In this document: positions 19,324 to 29,044 of the stretch, in pieces | Layout: each line of letters begins with the position of its first letter | Position numbering within the stretch: position 1 is the stretch's first letter | Assembly: GCF_018882325.1 (NCBI RefSeq) | Contig: NZ_JACVOQ010000001.1 | Location: 124,001-188,000, forward strand | DNA from: Polynucleobacter sp. 78F-HAINBA | Lineage (GTDB): Bacteria; Pseudomonadota; Gammaproteobacteria; Burkholderiales; Burkholderiaceae | Length of the DNA: 64,000 nt | Reading direction: 5' to 3' | Position numbers and translations under genes: made by a program | The notes under the pieces: model-generated | What the model saw: the letters and a program-made list of their open reading frames with translations, nothing else | Database searches by the model: none | Told to the model about the DNA's origin: nothing

Positions 19324-20481
19324 ATGACCGCGTTCTCAGCACTAAAGCCGAAAAAAGTTTTATTCATTGCGACTCGCCAGATTGGAGATGTCCTTGTCAC
19401 TACACCGCTAATTTCACAAGCGCGTGAACTATGGCCTGATGCGGAATTCCACTTCTTGGGTTATCGCGGCAAGCTCGACATGCTCAAAGGCAATCCTGAT
19501 ATTGCCCAGATAATCGAAACTTCAGACCGCCCCAAACTCAAAGAATATCTTTCCTTATTTTTTAAACTCTTTCAACGTTACGACTTAGCAGTAGTCACGC
19601 AACCCAGTGATCGCGCCTATTTCTATGGTTTAGTAGCAGCTCATCAACGCGTAGGTGTATTAGGTGGCCACCCTCAAGGGCTCACAGAGCAAGATAAAGC
19701 AAAGAAAAGTAAAAGTGATCAGCAAAACGCCTGGAAAAAGGCCATCAGCTTACATACAGTTGATGTGGATTATTTTGTACAACATGTCATCACCGAAAAG
19801 CTTCGCCTACTCGAGATCTTTTATCAGAATCCACTGGGATTATTTAAAAAACCAGTCTCAGTAACAGCTCCCGCTGGCGATCCCATTACCCCAAGCATTG
19901 CCGCTCAACTTCACTCCCCCTATGTGGTGGTTCATCCCGGCCCTTTAACAGCTTACAAGCGCTGGCCGCTCGCTTATTGGCAATCTTTGCTGACGTGGAT
20001 TACAGAACAAGGTTGGCAAGTTGTATTGAGCGCATCCCCCGCCAAGCAAGATCTACAACTCAATAAAGATATTCTTTCATTGCTAGATGAAGAAACACGA
20101 AGCCAGGTTGTTGACACTGCAGGTCTACTCACCATCCCTCAAGCGGGCACACTAATTCGTGGAGCGATAGCCTATGTTGGAGTCGATACCTCGATCACCC
20201 ATCTTGCGGCAGCATGTAACACGCCTACCATTGCCTTATTTGGCCCAACGCCCCCCACCAACTTTGGCCCATGGCCAAATGGCTTTATTGGCACACAACC
20301 CTATCAATTGAGAGCTCTTTCGCAGACGGTTGGCAATGTCACGATTTTGCAAGGGCCTGGTGAGTGCGTCCCCTGCCGCAAAGCAGGTTGTGAAGATCGC
20401 GCGACTAGCAATAGCGAATGCTTGGATCACTTAGAGCCAAATCAAGTGATTGCAGCGCTTCAAGCTGCTACAAATAAATAA
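19324..20481 (+). CDS. family 9 glycosyltransferase (heptosyltransferase-like)
   Basis: The protein has the GT9 fold of ADP-heptose:LPS heptosyltransferases. The N-terminus KKVLFIATRQIGDVLVTTPLI and the donor-binding region around VHPGPLTAYKRWP and VGVDTSITHLAAACNTPTIALFGPTPP are characteristic. A TTG six codons upstream (19306) is possible, but ATG 19324 fits the family start better. The C-terminus has cysteines in GECVPCRKAGCEDRA as in WaaQ/RfaQ relatives. It ends the three-gene glycosyltransferase run and converges on dnaE. Confidence 0.85.
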   Translation: MTAFSALKPKKVLFIATRQIGDVLVTTPLISQARELWPDAEFHFLGYRGKLDMLKGNPDIAQIIETSDRPKLKEYLSLFFKLFQRYDLAVVTQPSDRAYFYGLVAAHQRVGVLGGHPQGLTEQDKAKKSKSDQQNAWKKAISLHTVDVDYFVQHVITEKLRLLEIFYQNPLGLFKKPVSVTAPAGDPITPSIAAQLHSPYVVVHPGPLTAYKRWPLAYWQSLLTWITEQGWQVVLSASPAKQDLQLNKDILSLLDEETRSQVVDTAGLLTIPQAGTLIRGAIAYVGVDTSITHLAAACNTPTIALFGPTPPTNFGPWPNGFIGTQPYQLRALSQTVGNVTILQGPGECVPCRKAGCEDRATSNSECLDHLEPNQVIAALQAATNK

Positions 20482-20511
20482 AGCACTCTGGGTAGTTTTG
20501 CTGCTGCTGAT

Positions 20512-23500
20512 TTAGTGGTACTGAACCTGAACGGTACTGGATTGCTTGGCGACCAAAATTTGATTCAAGCCATGCAAGCAAGCATCATCAGGATAGATTC
20601 GCAACTCCTCGGGGAATTGCATTAGACAAGCTCCACCACTCGTAGTGACTGCAGCTGTCAGCATTAAACCTTTAAGGCCCTCGCTAGTGCTTGGCATAGA
20701 GGCTGCTGCAGGCCCCAACTTGGGATCCCGCACACGATTACTCATTAAGTAAGGTCCAATTTGGCTACGTAAGGACTTGAGATCAATCGCTGAATCGATA
20801 GATAGATGCACATTACGCGCAAAACGCATACGAGCACCCGTTATATCCATCACGGCTTCTGACACGATCCGCACCCCTCCAGAAAACTTGTCAGGCGTAA
20901 CGTTAACTTTCGCTACTAGCAACTCATCCTCTTTGAGCCAAGAACGATTCGGTTCATACACCTCGCTATAGAGAGTCACCTCAATTGCAGCAGTTCCATC
21001 ATCAATGGTTGCAATCATCATGCGGCCGCGCTGACCAGTCAGCATACGGGCAGAAGTAATGATGCCGGCGATCAACTGATCTTTGCCCTCGGTCACCTTA
21101 GATAGTGGCTGGCGAATAAAATGCGCAGTCTCATTACGGTAGGCATCGAACATATGTCCTGTAAGGCAAAGGCCTAAAGAGCTTTTCTCATCCTGCAGGC
21201 GCTTCTTCTCAGACCAGACTGGTTCGCGCACTAACTCAGGTAAATGGCGATCTTCTTCGCCTGCTACCTCAAACAAACTCACTTGGTTGATTGAAGCTTC
21301 TGCTTGTTCGGCCGCCTCGATTGCCCGCGCTAAAGAAGCTAATAAAGTAGATCGAATATCGTAAGGATTACCACCGGCAGGAATGGAGTCTTTATACAAG
21401 CTATCAAAAGCACCTGCACGCATCAATGCCTCAATCGCGCGACGATTCACCTGCCTACGATCGACACGGGCACAGAAATCAAATAGATCTTTAAACGGAC
21501 CGCCCGACTCACGTGCCTTCACAATTACTTCAATTGCAGCCTCACCAGTGCCTCTCACTGCGCCCAAGCCATAACGAATATGACTGATTGGAGAATCCGG
21601 AGCTGCGTCTGGGGCACGTAATGGCGTAAATACATAAACGCCAGTATTGATATCAGGTGAGAACACGCGAATATTATTGACCAAACAATCGTCATACAGA
21701 ATCTTCACCTTATCGGTGTCATCCATTGCGAGCGATAAGTTGGCCGCCATAAATTCAGCAGGGTAGTACGCTTTTAACCAAGCAGTTTGATATGCCAAGA
21801 GCGCATAAGCAGCAGCATGAGACTTATTAAATCCATAGCCTGCAAAACGCTCCATCAAGTCATAAATCTCGTTGGCTTTGCCTTCGGTAATACCACCTGC
21901 TTTTGCACCGTCACTAAAAATCTTACGATGCTGCGCCATCTCTTCAGGCTTCTTCTTGCCCATCGCGCGACGCAACATATCCGCGCCGCCAAGTGAGTAG
22001 CCGCCGATCATCTGGGCCATCTGCATCACCTGCTCTTGATAGACCATGATGCCGTAGGTTTCTTGCAGAACGGGTTCGATACGTGGATCTGGATACTCTA
22101 CTTTTTGACGCCCATGCTTACGCTCAATAAAGTCTGGGATCAAATCCATTGGACCTGGGCGGTAAAGCGCGACGAGCGCAATAATATCTTCAAAGCGGTC
22201 AGGCTTAGCCTCACGAAGCATGCCTTGCATGCCGCGACTTTCTAGCTGAAAAACGGCAACAGTATTTGCATTCTTTAAAACTTCAAAAGCCTTTTGATCA
22301 TCGAGTGGAATTTCGCCAATATTCCAGTCTTTGCGATCGGCATGTAATGTCTTAATCCATTTTTCAGCAGCCGCCAAAATCGTCAGCGTTGTTAGGCCCA
22401 AGAAGTCAAACTTCACCAGACCAATAGCCTCTACGTCATCTTTGTCAAACTGACTAATAACAGAACCACTCTCTTGATCTTTGGAGTCTTTTGCTTCTTG
22501 CGTGTAGAGCGGGCAAAAATCCGTTAAGCGGCCAGGAGCGATTAATACGCCGCCCGCATGCATACCAACGTTGCGAGTCATACCCTCTAACTGCTGAGCA
22601 AGAGATAAAAGCTGGCGTACTTCATCCTCATTCTTTTCGCGCTCACCTAATTGCTTCTCTTCCTTCTTTGCCATTTCAATCGTCATGTACTGACCTGGCT
22701 TATTCGGAATCAACTTAGCAATACCATCAACGAAGTTATAGCCTTGCTCCAGCACACGACCAACATCACGAATAGCCGCTCTAGCAGCCATGGTTCCAAA
22801 GGTAGCGATCTGACTGACCGCATCTTTTCCGTACTTATCCTTTACGTACTGAATAACGCGATCGCGCCCATGCTGACAGAAGTCAATATCGAAGTCGGGC
22901 ATCGATACCCGCTCAGGATTTAAGAAGCGCTCAAAGAGCAAGTTGTAGCGCAATGGATCTAGGTCAGTAATACCAAGTGAGTAAGCAACCAAAGAACCAG
23001 CCCCAGATCCACGGCCAGGACCCACTGGTACGCCATTGTTTTTTGCCCAGTTGATAAAGTCCGCAACGATCAGGAAGTAGCCCGGGAAGCCCATTTGAGC
23101 AATGGTCTTCACCTCAAAGACTAGACGCTCGTGATAGCGGGCTTCTTCCTTGGCGCGATCTCCTGGATCGGGGAAGTTGCGCTCCATATGGCGCTTCAAG
23201 CCAACCTCCGATTGCTGCAACAAATAATCGTCGAGCGTAATACCAGGTGGTGTTGGGAAATCCGGTAAGCGTGGCTGACCCAAGGTTAAGGAAAGATTGC
23301 ATCGCTTGGCAACCTCTACTGAATTTGCAAGTGCAACAGGTAGATCTGCAAAGCGCTTTTCCATCTCCTCTTGAGATAAGAAATATTGCTCTTCATTAAA
23401 TTTTTTGGTGCGACGGGGATTACCTAAGAGCTCACCCTCAGCAATACACACACGCGCCTCATGCGCTGTGAAATCACTGCGTTGCATAAACTGCACAGGA

Positions 23501-24138
23501 TGTGTGGCAACGATTGGTAAATCCAATTCACTTGCTAGGTGGCAAGCCAGCTGAAGCTGCTTTTCATCCTGAGGATGACCGCCACGCTGCACCTCAATAT
23601 AAAAAGCGTTTGGAAATAATGTTGCCCAGCGTTTAGCGGCATCTTTAGCTTGATCCTCTTGACCAGCCAACAGTGCGGCACCAACATCACCCCAACGTCC
23701 GCTCGAGAGCGCAATTAATCCATACGCCAAGGTTCTTTTTGCCGCTTTATCTTCAGCCTTAGATGCGGGCTCACTAAACCATTTAGGATCCACTTCAGCG
23801 CGACCACGCGTCTGATTTTCTAGGGAGGCCTTACTCAGCAGCTGACATAGATTGAGATAACCAGAGTGGTTTTGAACTAAGAGCAATAAACGGTAGGGCT
23901 GATCCGGGTCCTGAGGATTGCTCACCCAAACATCCGCGCCCGCAATTGGCTTAATTCCGCCAGAACGTGCGGCGCTATAAAAACGAACTAAACCAAATAA
24001 ATTACTTAAATCAGTGAGCGCTAAGGCGCCCATCCCGTCTTTTTCAGCTGCAGCAACCGCATCGTCAATGCGAACGACACCATCCGTAATTGAAAACTCG
24101 GAATGGACGCGCAGATGAACAAAACGGGGTGAAGCCAT
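20512..24138 (-). CDS. dnaE: DNA polymerase III alpha subunit
   Basis: The 1208-residue replicative polymerase subunit. It has an N-terminal PHP domain (FVHLRVHSEFSITDGVV), the polymerase palm with PDFDIDFCQHGRD near residue 415, GPGRGSGAGSLVAY before it, the tau/beta-binding region and a C-terminal OB fold. Length and layout are those of type 1 DnaE. The start is 15 bp from the divergent gluQ start, so the two promoters must overlap or lie inside each other's gene. Confidence 0.98.
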   Translation of the reverse strand: MASPRFVHLRVHSEFSITDGVVRIDDAVAAAEKDGMGALALTDLSNLFGLVRFYSAARSGGIKPIAGADVWVSNPQDPDQPYRLLLLVQNHSGYLNLCQLLSKASLENQTRGRAEVDPKWFSEPASKAEDKAAKRTLAYGLIALSSGRWGDVGAALLAGQEDQAKDAAKRWATLFPNAFYIEVQRGGHPQDEKQLQLACHLASELDLPIVATHPVQFMQRSDFTAHEARVCIAEGELLGNPRRTKKFNEEQYFLSQEEMEKRFADLPVALANSVEVAKRCNLSLTLGQPRLPDFPTPPGITLDDYLLQQSEVGLKRHMERNFPDPGDRAKEEARYHERLVFEVKTIAQMGFPGYFLIVADFINWAKNNGVPVGPGRGSGAGSLVAYSLGITDLDPLRYNLLFERFLNPERVSMPDFDIDFCQHGRDRVIQYVKDKYGKDAVSQIATFGTMAARAAIRDVGRVLEQGYNFVDGIAKLIPNKPGQYMTIEMAKKEEKQLGEREKNEDEVRQLLSLAQQLEGMTRNVGMHAGGVLIAPGRLTDFCPLYTQEAKDSKDQESGSVISQFDKDDVEAIGLVKFDFLGLTTLTILAAAEKWIKTLHADRKDWNIGEIPLDDQKAFEVLKNANTVAVFQLESRGMQGMLREAKPDRFEDIIALVALYRPGPMDLIPDFIERKHGRQKVEYPDPRIEPVLQETYGIMVYQEQVMQMAQMIGGYSLGGADMLRRAMGKKKPEEMAQHRKIFSDGAKAGGITEGKANEIYDLMERFAGYGFNKSHAAAYALLAYQTAWLKAYYPAEFMAANLSLAMDDTDKVKILYDDCLVNNIRVFSPDINTGVYVFTPLRAPDAAPDSPISHIRYGLGAVRGTGEAAIEVIVKARESGGPFKDLFDFCARVDRRQVNRRAIEALMRAGAFDSLYKDSIPAGGNPYDIRSTLLASLARAIEAAEQAEASINQVSLFEVAGEEDRHLPELVREPVWSEKKRLQDEKSSLGLCLTGHMFDAYRNETAHFIRQPLSKVTEGKDQLIAGIITSARMLTGQRGRMMIATIDDGTAAIEVTLYSEVYEPNRSWLKEDELLVAKVNVTPDKFSGGVRIVSEAVMDITGARMRFARNVHLSIDSAIDLKSLRSQIGPYLMSNRVRDPKLGPAAASMPSTSEGLKGLMLTAAVTTSGGACLMQFPEELRIYPDDACLHGLNQILVAKQSSTVQVQYH

Positions 24139-24153
24139 GAGATCATTTTAGCT

Positions 24154-25107
24154 GTGCCTAACCTTAAAAACCCCTCACCCCCAGCCGACGGCTATCGCGG
24201 GCGATTTGCCCCCTCGCCTACTGGCCCGCTTCATGCGGGATCGCTAGTTGCGGCCCTGGGAAGCTGGCTAGATGCCCGACAAAATCAAGGGGAATGGCTG
24301 CTCAGAATCGAAGATTTAGATACCCCTCGCTGCATTCCGGGGGCGGATCAAGAAATCCTGCGCCAATTGATTGCCTGCGGCCTCAGCTGGGACGAGGAGC
24401 CAACCTGGCAATCCAAGCGTCAAGAGCGCTATAAAAGGGCTCTAGAGCGCTTAAATAGGCTCCAAATCGTCTATCCCTGCACCTGCTCCCGGCAAAGCAT
24501 TGCAAACACCCTAGAGGCTCGTGGAGTCATTACCCCGCGCAATCAAGAGATGGTCTACCCTGGAACCTGCCGCCCCCAAGAAATCCCCACATACAACGAT
24601 GAAAGCGTCCTCCTGGATGGGGTGGCTTGGAGACTCGCCCTTCCCCCAGGCCTCAGCCTTCATTTTGAAGATCTAGCTCTAGGCAAACAAAGCCAGGATC
24701 TCAATCGAGAAGTGGGAGATTTTGTACTGCGCCGTCGAGATGGCGTATTCACCTATCAACTGGCGGTAGTGGTGGATGATGCCGAGCAAGGAATAACGCA
24801 CATTGTGCGTGGTGCAGATTTACTTAATAACACGGCAAGACAAATCCATCTTCAAGATGTTTTGGGATATTCAACGCCAAACTATTTACACCTGCCCCTG
24901 GTGCTGGATGAGCATGGTGAAAAGCTTAGCAAGCAAACTTTAGCGAGTGGTATTCAAACTGAGAATGCACAACAGGCTTTACAGGAGTTACGTAAAGCTG
25001 CAGGACATTTAGGATTGAGAGATCTTCCGGATGGAAAAGATACTTCGATTGCTGAGTGGCTTTTAGCAGCCACCCAGGCTTGGAATAGAAAAATTATTTC
25101 TTCTTAA
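24154..25107 (+). CDS. gluQ: glutamyl-Q tRNA(Asp) synthetase
   Basis: This truncated GluRS paralogue loads glutamate on queuosine of tRNA-Asp. The 317-residue protein starts with GTG and has FAPSPTGPLHAGS at residues 18-30, zinc ligands C109, C111, Y135 and C139, and KLSK at 257-260. The anticodon-binding domain of GluRS is absent, as expected. It overlaps the convergent rhlE stop by 14 bp. The window also holds queG, another queuosine gene, though far away. Confidence 0.94.
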   Translation: MPNLKNPSPPADGYRGRFAPSPTGPLHAGSLVAALGSWLDARQNQGEWLLRIEDLDTPRCIPGADQEILRQLIACGLSWDEEPTWQSKRQERYKRALERLNRLQIVYPCTCSRQSIANTLEARGVITPRNQEMVYPGTCRPQEIPTYNDESVLLDGVAWRLALPPGLSLHFEDLALGKQSQDLNREVGDFVLRRRDGVFTYQLAVVVDDAEQGITHIVRGADLLNNTARQIHLQDVLGYSTPNYLHLPLVLDEHGEKLSKQTLASGIQTENAQQALQELRKAAGHLGLRDLPDGKDTSIAEWLLAATQAWNRKIISS

Positions 25108-26512
25108 AGCCGCCGAGCAAAGCACCAACAGCTGGCCTTGCAGGCGTGATACCGACTTTTTTCTCTTCAGGATTGGTAGTTTCTGAAGATGGCTTAGTTG
25201 CAGCGCTAGGCTCATACGGCTTATAGAAAAATGGATCTGACATTTTGGCTGGCGCATCTGATCTTGATAAGCTTCTGCTTGGCGCAGAACTAGGACTTCC
25301 TTCAGGTAGCGGCTGAATATCCAGCTTTCGTTTCATCAACTTTTCAATATCGTCGAGCAAACGTTTTTCACTGGCATCGACCAATGCAATCGCATCACCT
25401 TTGCTGCCCGCACGACCTGTACGCCCAATGCGGTGAATAAAGTCTTCTGCATTAAATGGTAGCTCGTGATTAATTACGCAAGGCATCGAAGGAATATCCA
25501 AACCACGTGCAGCTACGTCTGTTGCAACCAGAGCCTCAATCGCGCCAGACTTGAATGCGTCCAGCGTTAAAGTGCGTTCACCTTGACTCTTGTCGCCATG
25601 AATCGCACCCGCTTTAATACCATCGCGCTCTAATGAGCGAGCCAATCGAGCACAACCCAAACGGCTATTAGTAAAGATGATGCACTGACGGGACAAACCT
25701 TGACGTGTCCGCGCTTCAAGCACTTTCACAATCGCACGTTGCTTGTCCGCACTAGACACCATATGCACCACTTGCTTGACGGTATCTGCTGCAGCATTCT
25801 GACGAGCCACTTCAACTGTGACCGGTGTACGCAAATAACTTTGCGCTAATTTTTTAATCTCTGGAGAAAACGTTGCCGAGAACAAAAGTGTTTGGCGCTG
25901 CGCTGGAATCAAATCAATGATGCGTTGCAAGTCAGGCAAGAAGCCCATATCGAGCATGCGATCTGCTTCGTCCAGAACCAGAATTTCTACTTGAGAGAGA
26001 TTGGCTACTTTGGAGCCAATATGGTCAAGCAAGCGACCCGGAGTGGCAATCAAAATTTCTACGCCACCACGCAGTGTGGCGACTTGCTCTTTCATATCCA
26101 CGCCACCATAAACCACGGCAGCGCGTAAATCAGTGTGCTTGGAATAGCTCGCTGCATTCTCAGCAACTTGAACAGCTAACTCACGTGTCGGTGTCAACAC
26201 CAAGGCGCGAATAGGATGACGAGCAGGCGATGCGCTACTACTCGCGTGACGCAGAATCTTTTGAATGATCGGCAACACAAAAGCAGCCGTCTTACCAGTA
26301 CCCGTTTGAGCCGCGCCCATCAAATCGCTTCCCGCCAAAACGTGCGGAATAGATTGCGCTTGAATCGGAGTTGGGGTGTTGTAACCCTGCTCAGATACCG
26401 CTTTTTGAATCTTTGGATCTAATCCAAAGTCAGCAAAGGTAATTGTTGCTGGGGTGGCGCTACTCTCAGTAGCGCCGGTAGGGGAATTTATTTCAGGAAC
26501 AGTATTTGTCAA
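25094..26512 (-). CDS. rhlE: DEAD-box RNA helicase, RhlE type
   Basis: A 472-residue ATP-dependent RNA helicase. The Q motif is in FADFGLDPKIQKAVSEQGYN (26-45), Walker A AQTGTGKT at 68-75, DEAD at 181-184, SAT at 212-214, and HRIGRTGRAG late in domain 2. A basic, low-complexity tail ends in GFKKK, as in RhlE proteins. The 3' end overlaps gluQ by 14 bases on the other strand. The next gene upstream lies only 6 bp away. Confidence 0.92.
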   Translation of the reverse strand: MTNTVPEINSPTGATESSATPATITFADFGLDPKIQKAVSEQGYNTPTPIQAQSIPHVLAGSDLMGAAQTGTGKTAAFVLPIIQKILRHASSSASPARHPIRALVLTPTRELAVQVAENAASYSKHTDLRAAVVYGGVDMKEQVATLRGGVEILIATPGRLLDHIGSKVANLSQVEILVLDEADRMLDMGFLPDLQRIIDLIPAQRQTLLFSATFSPEIKKLAQSYLRTPVTVEVARQNAAADTVKQVVHMVSSADKQRAIVKVLEARTRQGLSRQCIIFTNSRLGCARLARSLERDGIKAGAIHGDKSQGERTLTLDAFKSGAIEALVATDVAARGLDIPSMPCVINHELPFNAEDFIHRIGRTGRAGSKGDAIALVDASEKRLLDDIEKLMKRKLDIQPLPEGSPSSAPSRSLSRSDAPAKMSDPFFYKPYEPSAATKPSSETTNPEEKKVGITPARPAVGALLGGFKKK

Positions 26513-26518
26513 GGTAAC

Positions 26519-26926
26519 TTACAGAATGGCTGCAATGCCGGCCTTCGCGGTTTCGGCATCCTCAGTCGATTTAACGCCGGAAACGCCGACTGCGCCGATG
26601 GTAAACCCATTTACCTCGATATTGACGCCACCTTCCAACATGCCCGAAATATGTGGGGCAGATAAAAAGGAGATACGTCCGTTATTAATAATTTCTTCGT
26701 ATACGCGGCTCTCACGTTTACCCATTGCAGCAGTACGCGCTTTTTCTTGAGCGATGTAAGCAGAGACAGGAGCGCAACCATCGCGACGAGTTAAACCCAA
26801 AACGTGTCCGCCATCATCACAAACGGCGATAGTCACTGCCCAGTTATTTGCTGCAGCATGCTTGTCTGCTGCATCCAAAATCTTTTGAACATCAGCCTGG
26901 GTTAAATACGGTTTAGTTGCCAACAT
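26519..26926 (-). CDS. GlcG/HbpS-type heme-binding-like protein
   Basis: A 135-residue protein of the GlcG/HbpS family (DUF336). The family features are ADKHAAANNWAVTIAVCDDGGH, then KARTAAMGKRESRVYEE, and a glycine-rich C-terminal GFTIGAVGVSGV. No signal peptide is evident. Members are often encoded with glycolate or glyoxylate oxidation genes, which fits the aminotransferase and FAD oxidase nearby. The biochemical role is unsettled in the family. Confidence 0.85.
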   Translation of the reverse strand: MLATKPYLTQADVQKILDAADKHAAANNWAVTIAVCDDGGHVLGLTRRDGCAPVSAYIAQEKARTAAMGKRESRVYEEIINNGRISFLSAPHISGMLEGGVNIEVNGFTIGAVGVSGVKSTEDAETAKAGIAAIL

Positions 26927-26996
26927 GATTAATCTCTCTGTCTCTAATGCTATTGATATATATGGTGAATTATAGGTTGAGTCTGCCGACCAAGCC

Positions 26997-28181
26997 TTAC
27001 TTTAGGTACTCTTGGGCCGCAACTACACCGCTGGCCTTGGGTTTGTAGCCAATAGAGCTAAAACTCATCTCTACGCCACTTAATGCAGCCATTAGGCTCA
27101 ATTCATTGCAATCGCCAAGGTGGCCGATACGGAAAATCTTGCCTTTGAGCTTGCCCAAGCCAGTTCCGAGCGAAAGATTGAACTTTTCCAGAGCATGCTT
27201 ACGTAGTACATCCGCATCCATTCCCTCCGGAACCACAATCGCTGTTAATACTGGTGAATACGCATTTGGATCCAAACACTGGTTCTCGAGACCCCAAGCC
27301 GCAACCGCGCGACGACAAGCTTCAGCCAAGCGTTGATGGCGAGCAAAAATCGTATCCAAGCCCTCGGTCTGCATCATGTCGATGGCTTCATGCAAACCGT
27401 ACATCAAATTGGTGCTTGGCGTAGTCGGCCAGTAGCCCGTTTTATTCGATTCTAAAATTTCATCCCAAGCTAAGTAGGCCTTTGGAATTGTGCTGTGCTT
27501 ACTTGCTTCAATCGCTTTTGGTGACAATGCATTGAAGCCAATTCCTGGAGGCAACATCAAACCTTTTTGTGAACCAGAAACGGTTACGTCAGCACCCCAT
27601 TTGTCATGCTCATAGTCCGCTGAACCCAATCCAGATACGCTATCCACAAGTAATAGCGCTGGATGTTTTGCATCATCAATCGCCTTGCGAACCGCAGCAA
27701 TATTGGATGTCATGCCAGTAGAGGTTTCGTTATGAACTACGCAAACCGCTTTGATTTCATGCTGAGTATCTTTGCGTAAGCGCTCTTCAATCACGGATGC
27801 ATCAACACCCCAGCGCCAAGTATCCGCACCTGCTTTACCTACTACCTCAACTTCAATGCCAATCTTTTTGGCTAGAGCGCGCCACAAGTTTGCGAAGTGA
27901 CCGGTTTCATAAAAGAGCACCTTATCGCCAGGGTTGAGGACATTAACTAAAGCGCCCTCCCAAGAACCAGTGCCAGAAGCGGAATAAATAATCACAGGCT
28001 GTTCGGTCTTAAAAATCTTCTTGATGCCATCCAAAACCTTGAGACCAAATGCACCAAATTCAGGGCCGCGGTGATCAATCGTTTGATAGCTAATTGCCCG
28101 CAGAATGCGTGAAGGCACTGGGCTTGGACCAGGAATGTGTAAGAAATGACGTCCTGAGAGGTGGTTATCTAGTTTTAGCAT
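26997..28181 (-). CDS. serine-glyoxylate or alanine-glyoxylate aminotransferase, class V
   Basis: A 394-residue PLP enzyme transferring an amino group to glyoxylate. The PLP lysine is K206 in VTVSGSQKGLMLPPG, and the N-terminal LHIPGPSPVPSRILRA and SASGTGSWEGALVN blocks are those of the serine-glyoxylate group. The donor amino acid cannot be told from sequence alone. It is divergent from a GntR regulator, with two palindromes between them, and lies 70 bp before the GlcG-like gene. Confidence 0.9.
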   Translation of the reverse strand: MLKLDNHLSGRHFLHIPGPSPVPSRILRAISYQTIDHRGPEFGAFGLKVLDGIKKIFKTEQPVIIYSASGTGSWEGALVNVLNPGDKVLFYETGHFANLWRALAKKIGIEVEVVGKAGADTWRWGVDASVIEERLRKDTQHEIKAVCVVHNETSTGMTSNIAAVRKAIDDAKHPALLLVDSVSGLGSADYEHDKWGADVTVSGSQKGLMLPPGIGFNALSPKAIEASKHSTIPKAYLAWDEILESNKTGYWPTTPSTNLMYGLHEAIDMMQTEGLDTIFARHQRLAEACRRAVAAWGLENQCLDPNAYSPVLTAIVVPEGMDADVLRKHALEKFNLSLGTGLGKLKGKIFRIGHLGDCNELSLMAALSGVEMSFSSIGYKPKASGVVAAQEYLK

Positions 28182-28249
28182 GCTGAGTCTCGCTTGGTTT
28201 TTGTAGTTAATCTTGCAAACCAGTGTAAGGTACTTTTTGGCAATTTACA

Positions 28250-28265
28250 ATTTTGTATGCAAAAT
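28250..28265. promoter_or_regulatory. palindrome, candidate GntR operator 1
   Basis: ATTTTG-TATG-CAAAAT is a perfect 6-bp palindrome 69 bases upstream of the aminotransferase start. It resembles the TTG-N-CAA half-sites bound by FCD-type GntR regulators. The regulator itself is the divergent gene. Confidence 0.5.
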
Positions 28266-28330
28266 ATTTATCAAATAAGTAAAAAATAAGGCTTTTATAG
28301 CGTTATTTATGCTTATTGATGGGTTATAGT

Positions 28331-28348
28331 AAATATGTATACAAATTT
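28331..28348. promoter_or_regulatory. palindrome, candidate GntR operator 2
   Basis: The 18-bp AAATATGTATACAAATTT is symmetric except for one pair and contains TGTATACA at its centre. It is 13 bases upstream of the preferred start of the GntR gene, a position suited to autorepression. Confidence 0.55.
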
Positions 28349-28360
28349 AAGGCATTTCAA

Positions 28361-29044
28361 ATGATGCTCACAGTACCCCCAAATACACAAAACTTGCACG
28401 AAGCAACCTTCCAAAAGCTCCGATCCTTATTGGTGGAAGGTGCAATCACCCCCGGTAGCAAACTGAATGAACGCGAGCTAGCAGAGCAACTCAATGTATC
28501 GCGCACCCCTATTCGGGAGGCGATTCGTCGCTTGGCTGCCGATGGGCTGGTTGAACTGATCGCCAATCGCGGTGCGATCGCAGTTCAATTGACGCGGGAC
28601 GACATCATCCATACCTTTGATGTGATTGCAAATTTAGAGGGCTACTCTGGTGAGCTAGCGGCACAAAACATTAGCGATCAAGCACTCATTGAACTTGAAG
28701 CACTTCAATACGAAATGATGGCCTCGTACGCGCGTAGAGATCTTTCTAGCTACTACCGACTCAATCTCAAGATTCATCAAGCAATTAATCACGCAGCGAA
28801 CAACCCCTTCTTAAGTCAACTATTTACTCAGGTTAACGCGCGCATCGAGGCGCTCCGCTTTCGCTCCAATCAAGATGGCGTGAAGTGGGAGAAAGCCGTA
28901 GGTGAGCATCAAGAAATGTTGGATGCATTAAAGGCGCGCGATAGCGTTCGTATGCGCAAAGTCATGATGCAGCATGTCATGAATAAGCGTGATGTGGTTA
29001 TTCAATTAGTTGACTCAGAATCTAACGAGAAGGTTGCAGCATGA
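28361..29044 (+). CDS. GntR family regulator, FCD subfamily
   Basis: A DNA-binding winged helix (residues about 10-75, with SKLNERELAEQLNVSRTPIREAIRRLAADGLVEL) is joined to an all-helical FCD effector domain. The open frame begins at 28316, but that would put the palindrome inside the gene. ATG 28361 or 28364 is preferred and gives about 227 residues. The stop overlaps the FAD oxidase start by 4 bases, so the two are co-translated. FCD regulators commonly sense small organic acids, which fits the 2-hydroxyacid genes around it. The ligand is unknown. Confidence 0.85.
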   Translation: MMLTVPPNTQNLHEATFQKLRSLLVEGAITPGSKLNERELAEQLNVSRTPIREAIRRLAADGLVELIANRGAIAVQLTRDDIIHTFDVIANLEGYSGELAAQNISDQALIELEALQYEMMASYARRDLSSYYRLNLKIHQAINHAANNPFLSQLFTQVNARIEALRFRSNQDGVKWEKAVGEHQEMLDALKARDSVRMRKVMMQHVMNKRDVVIQLVDSESNEKVAA

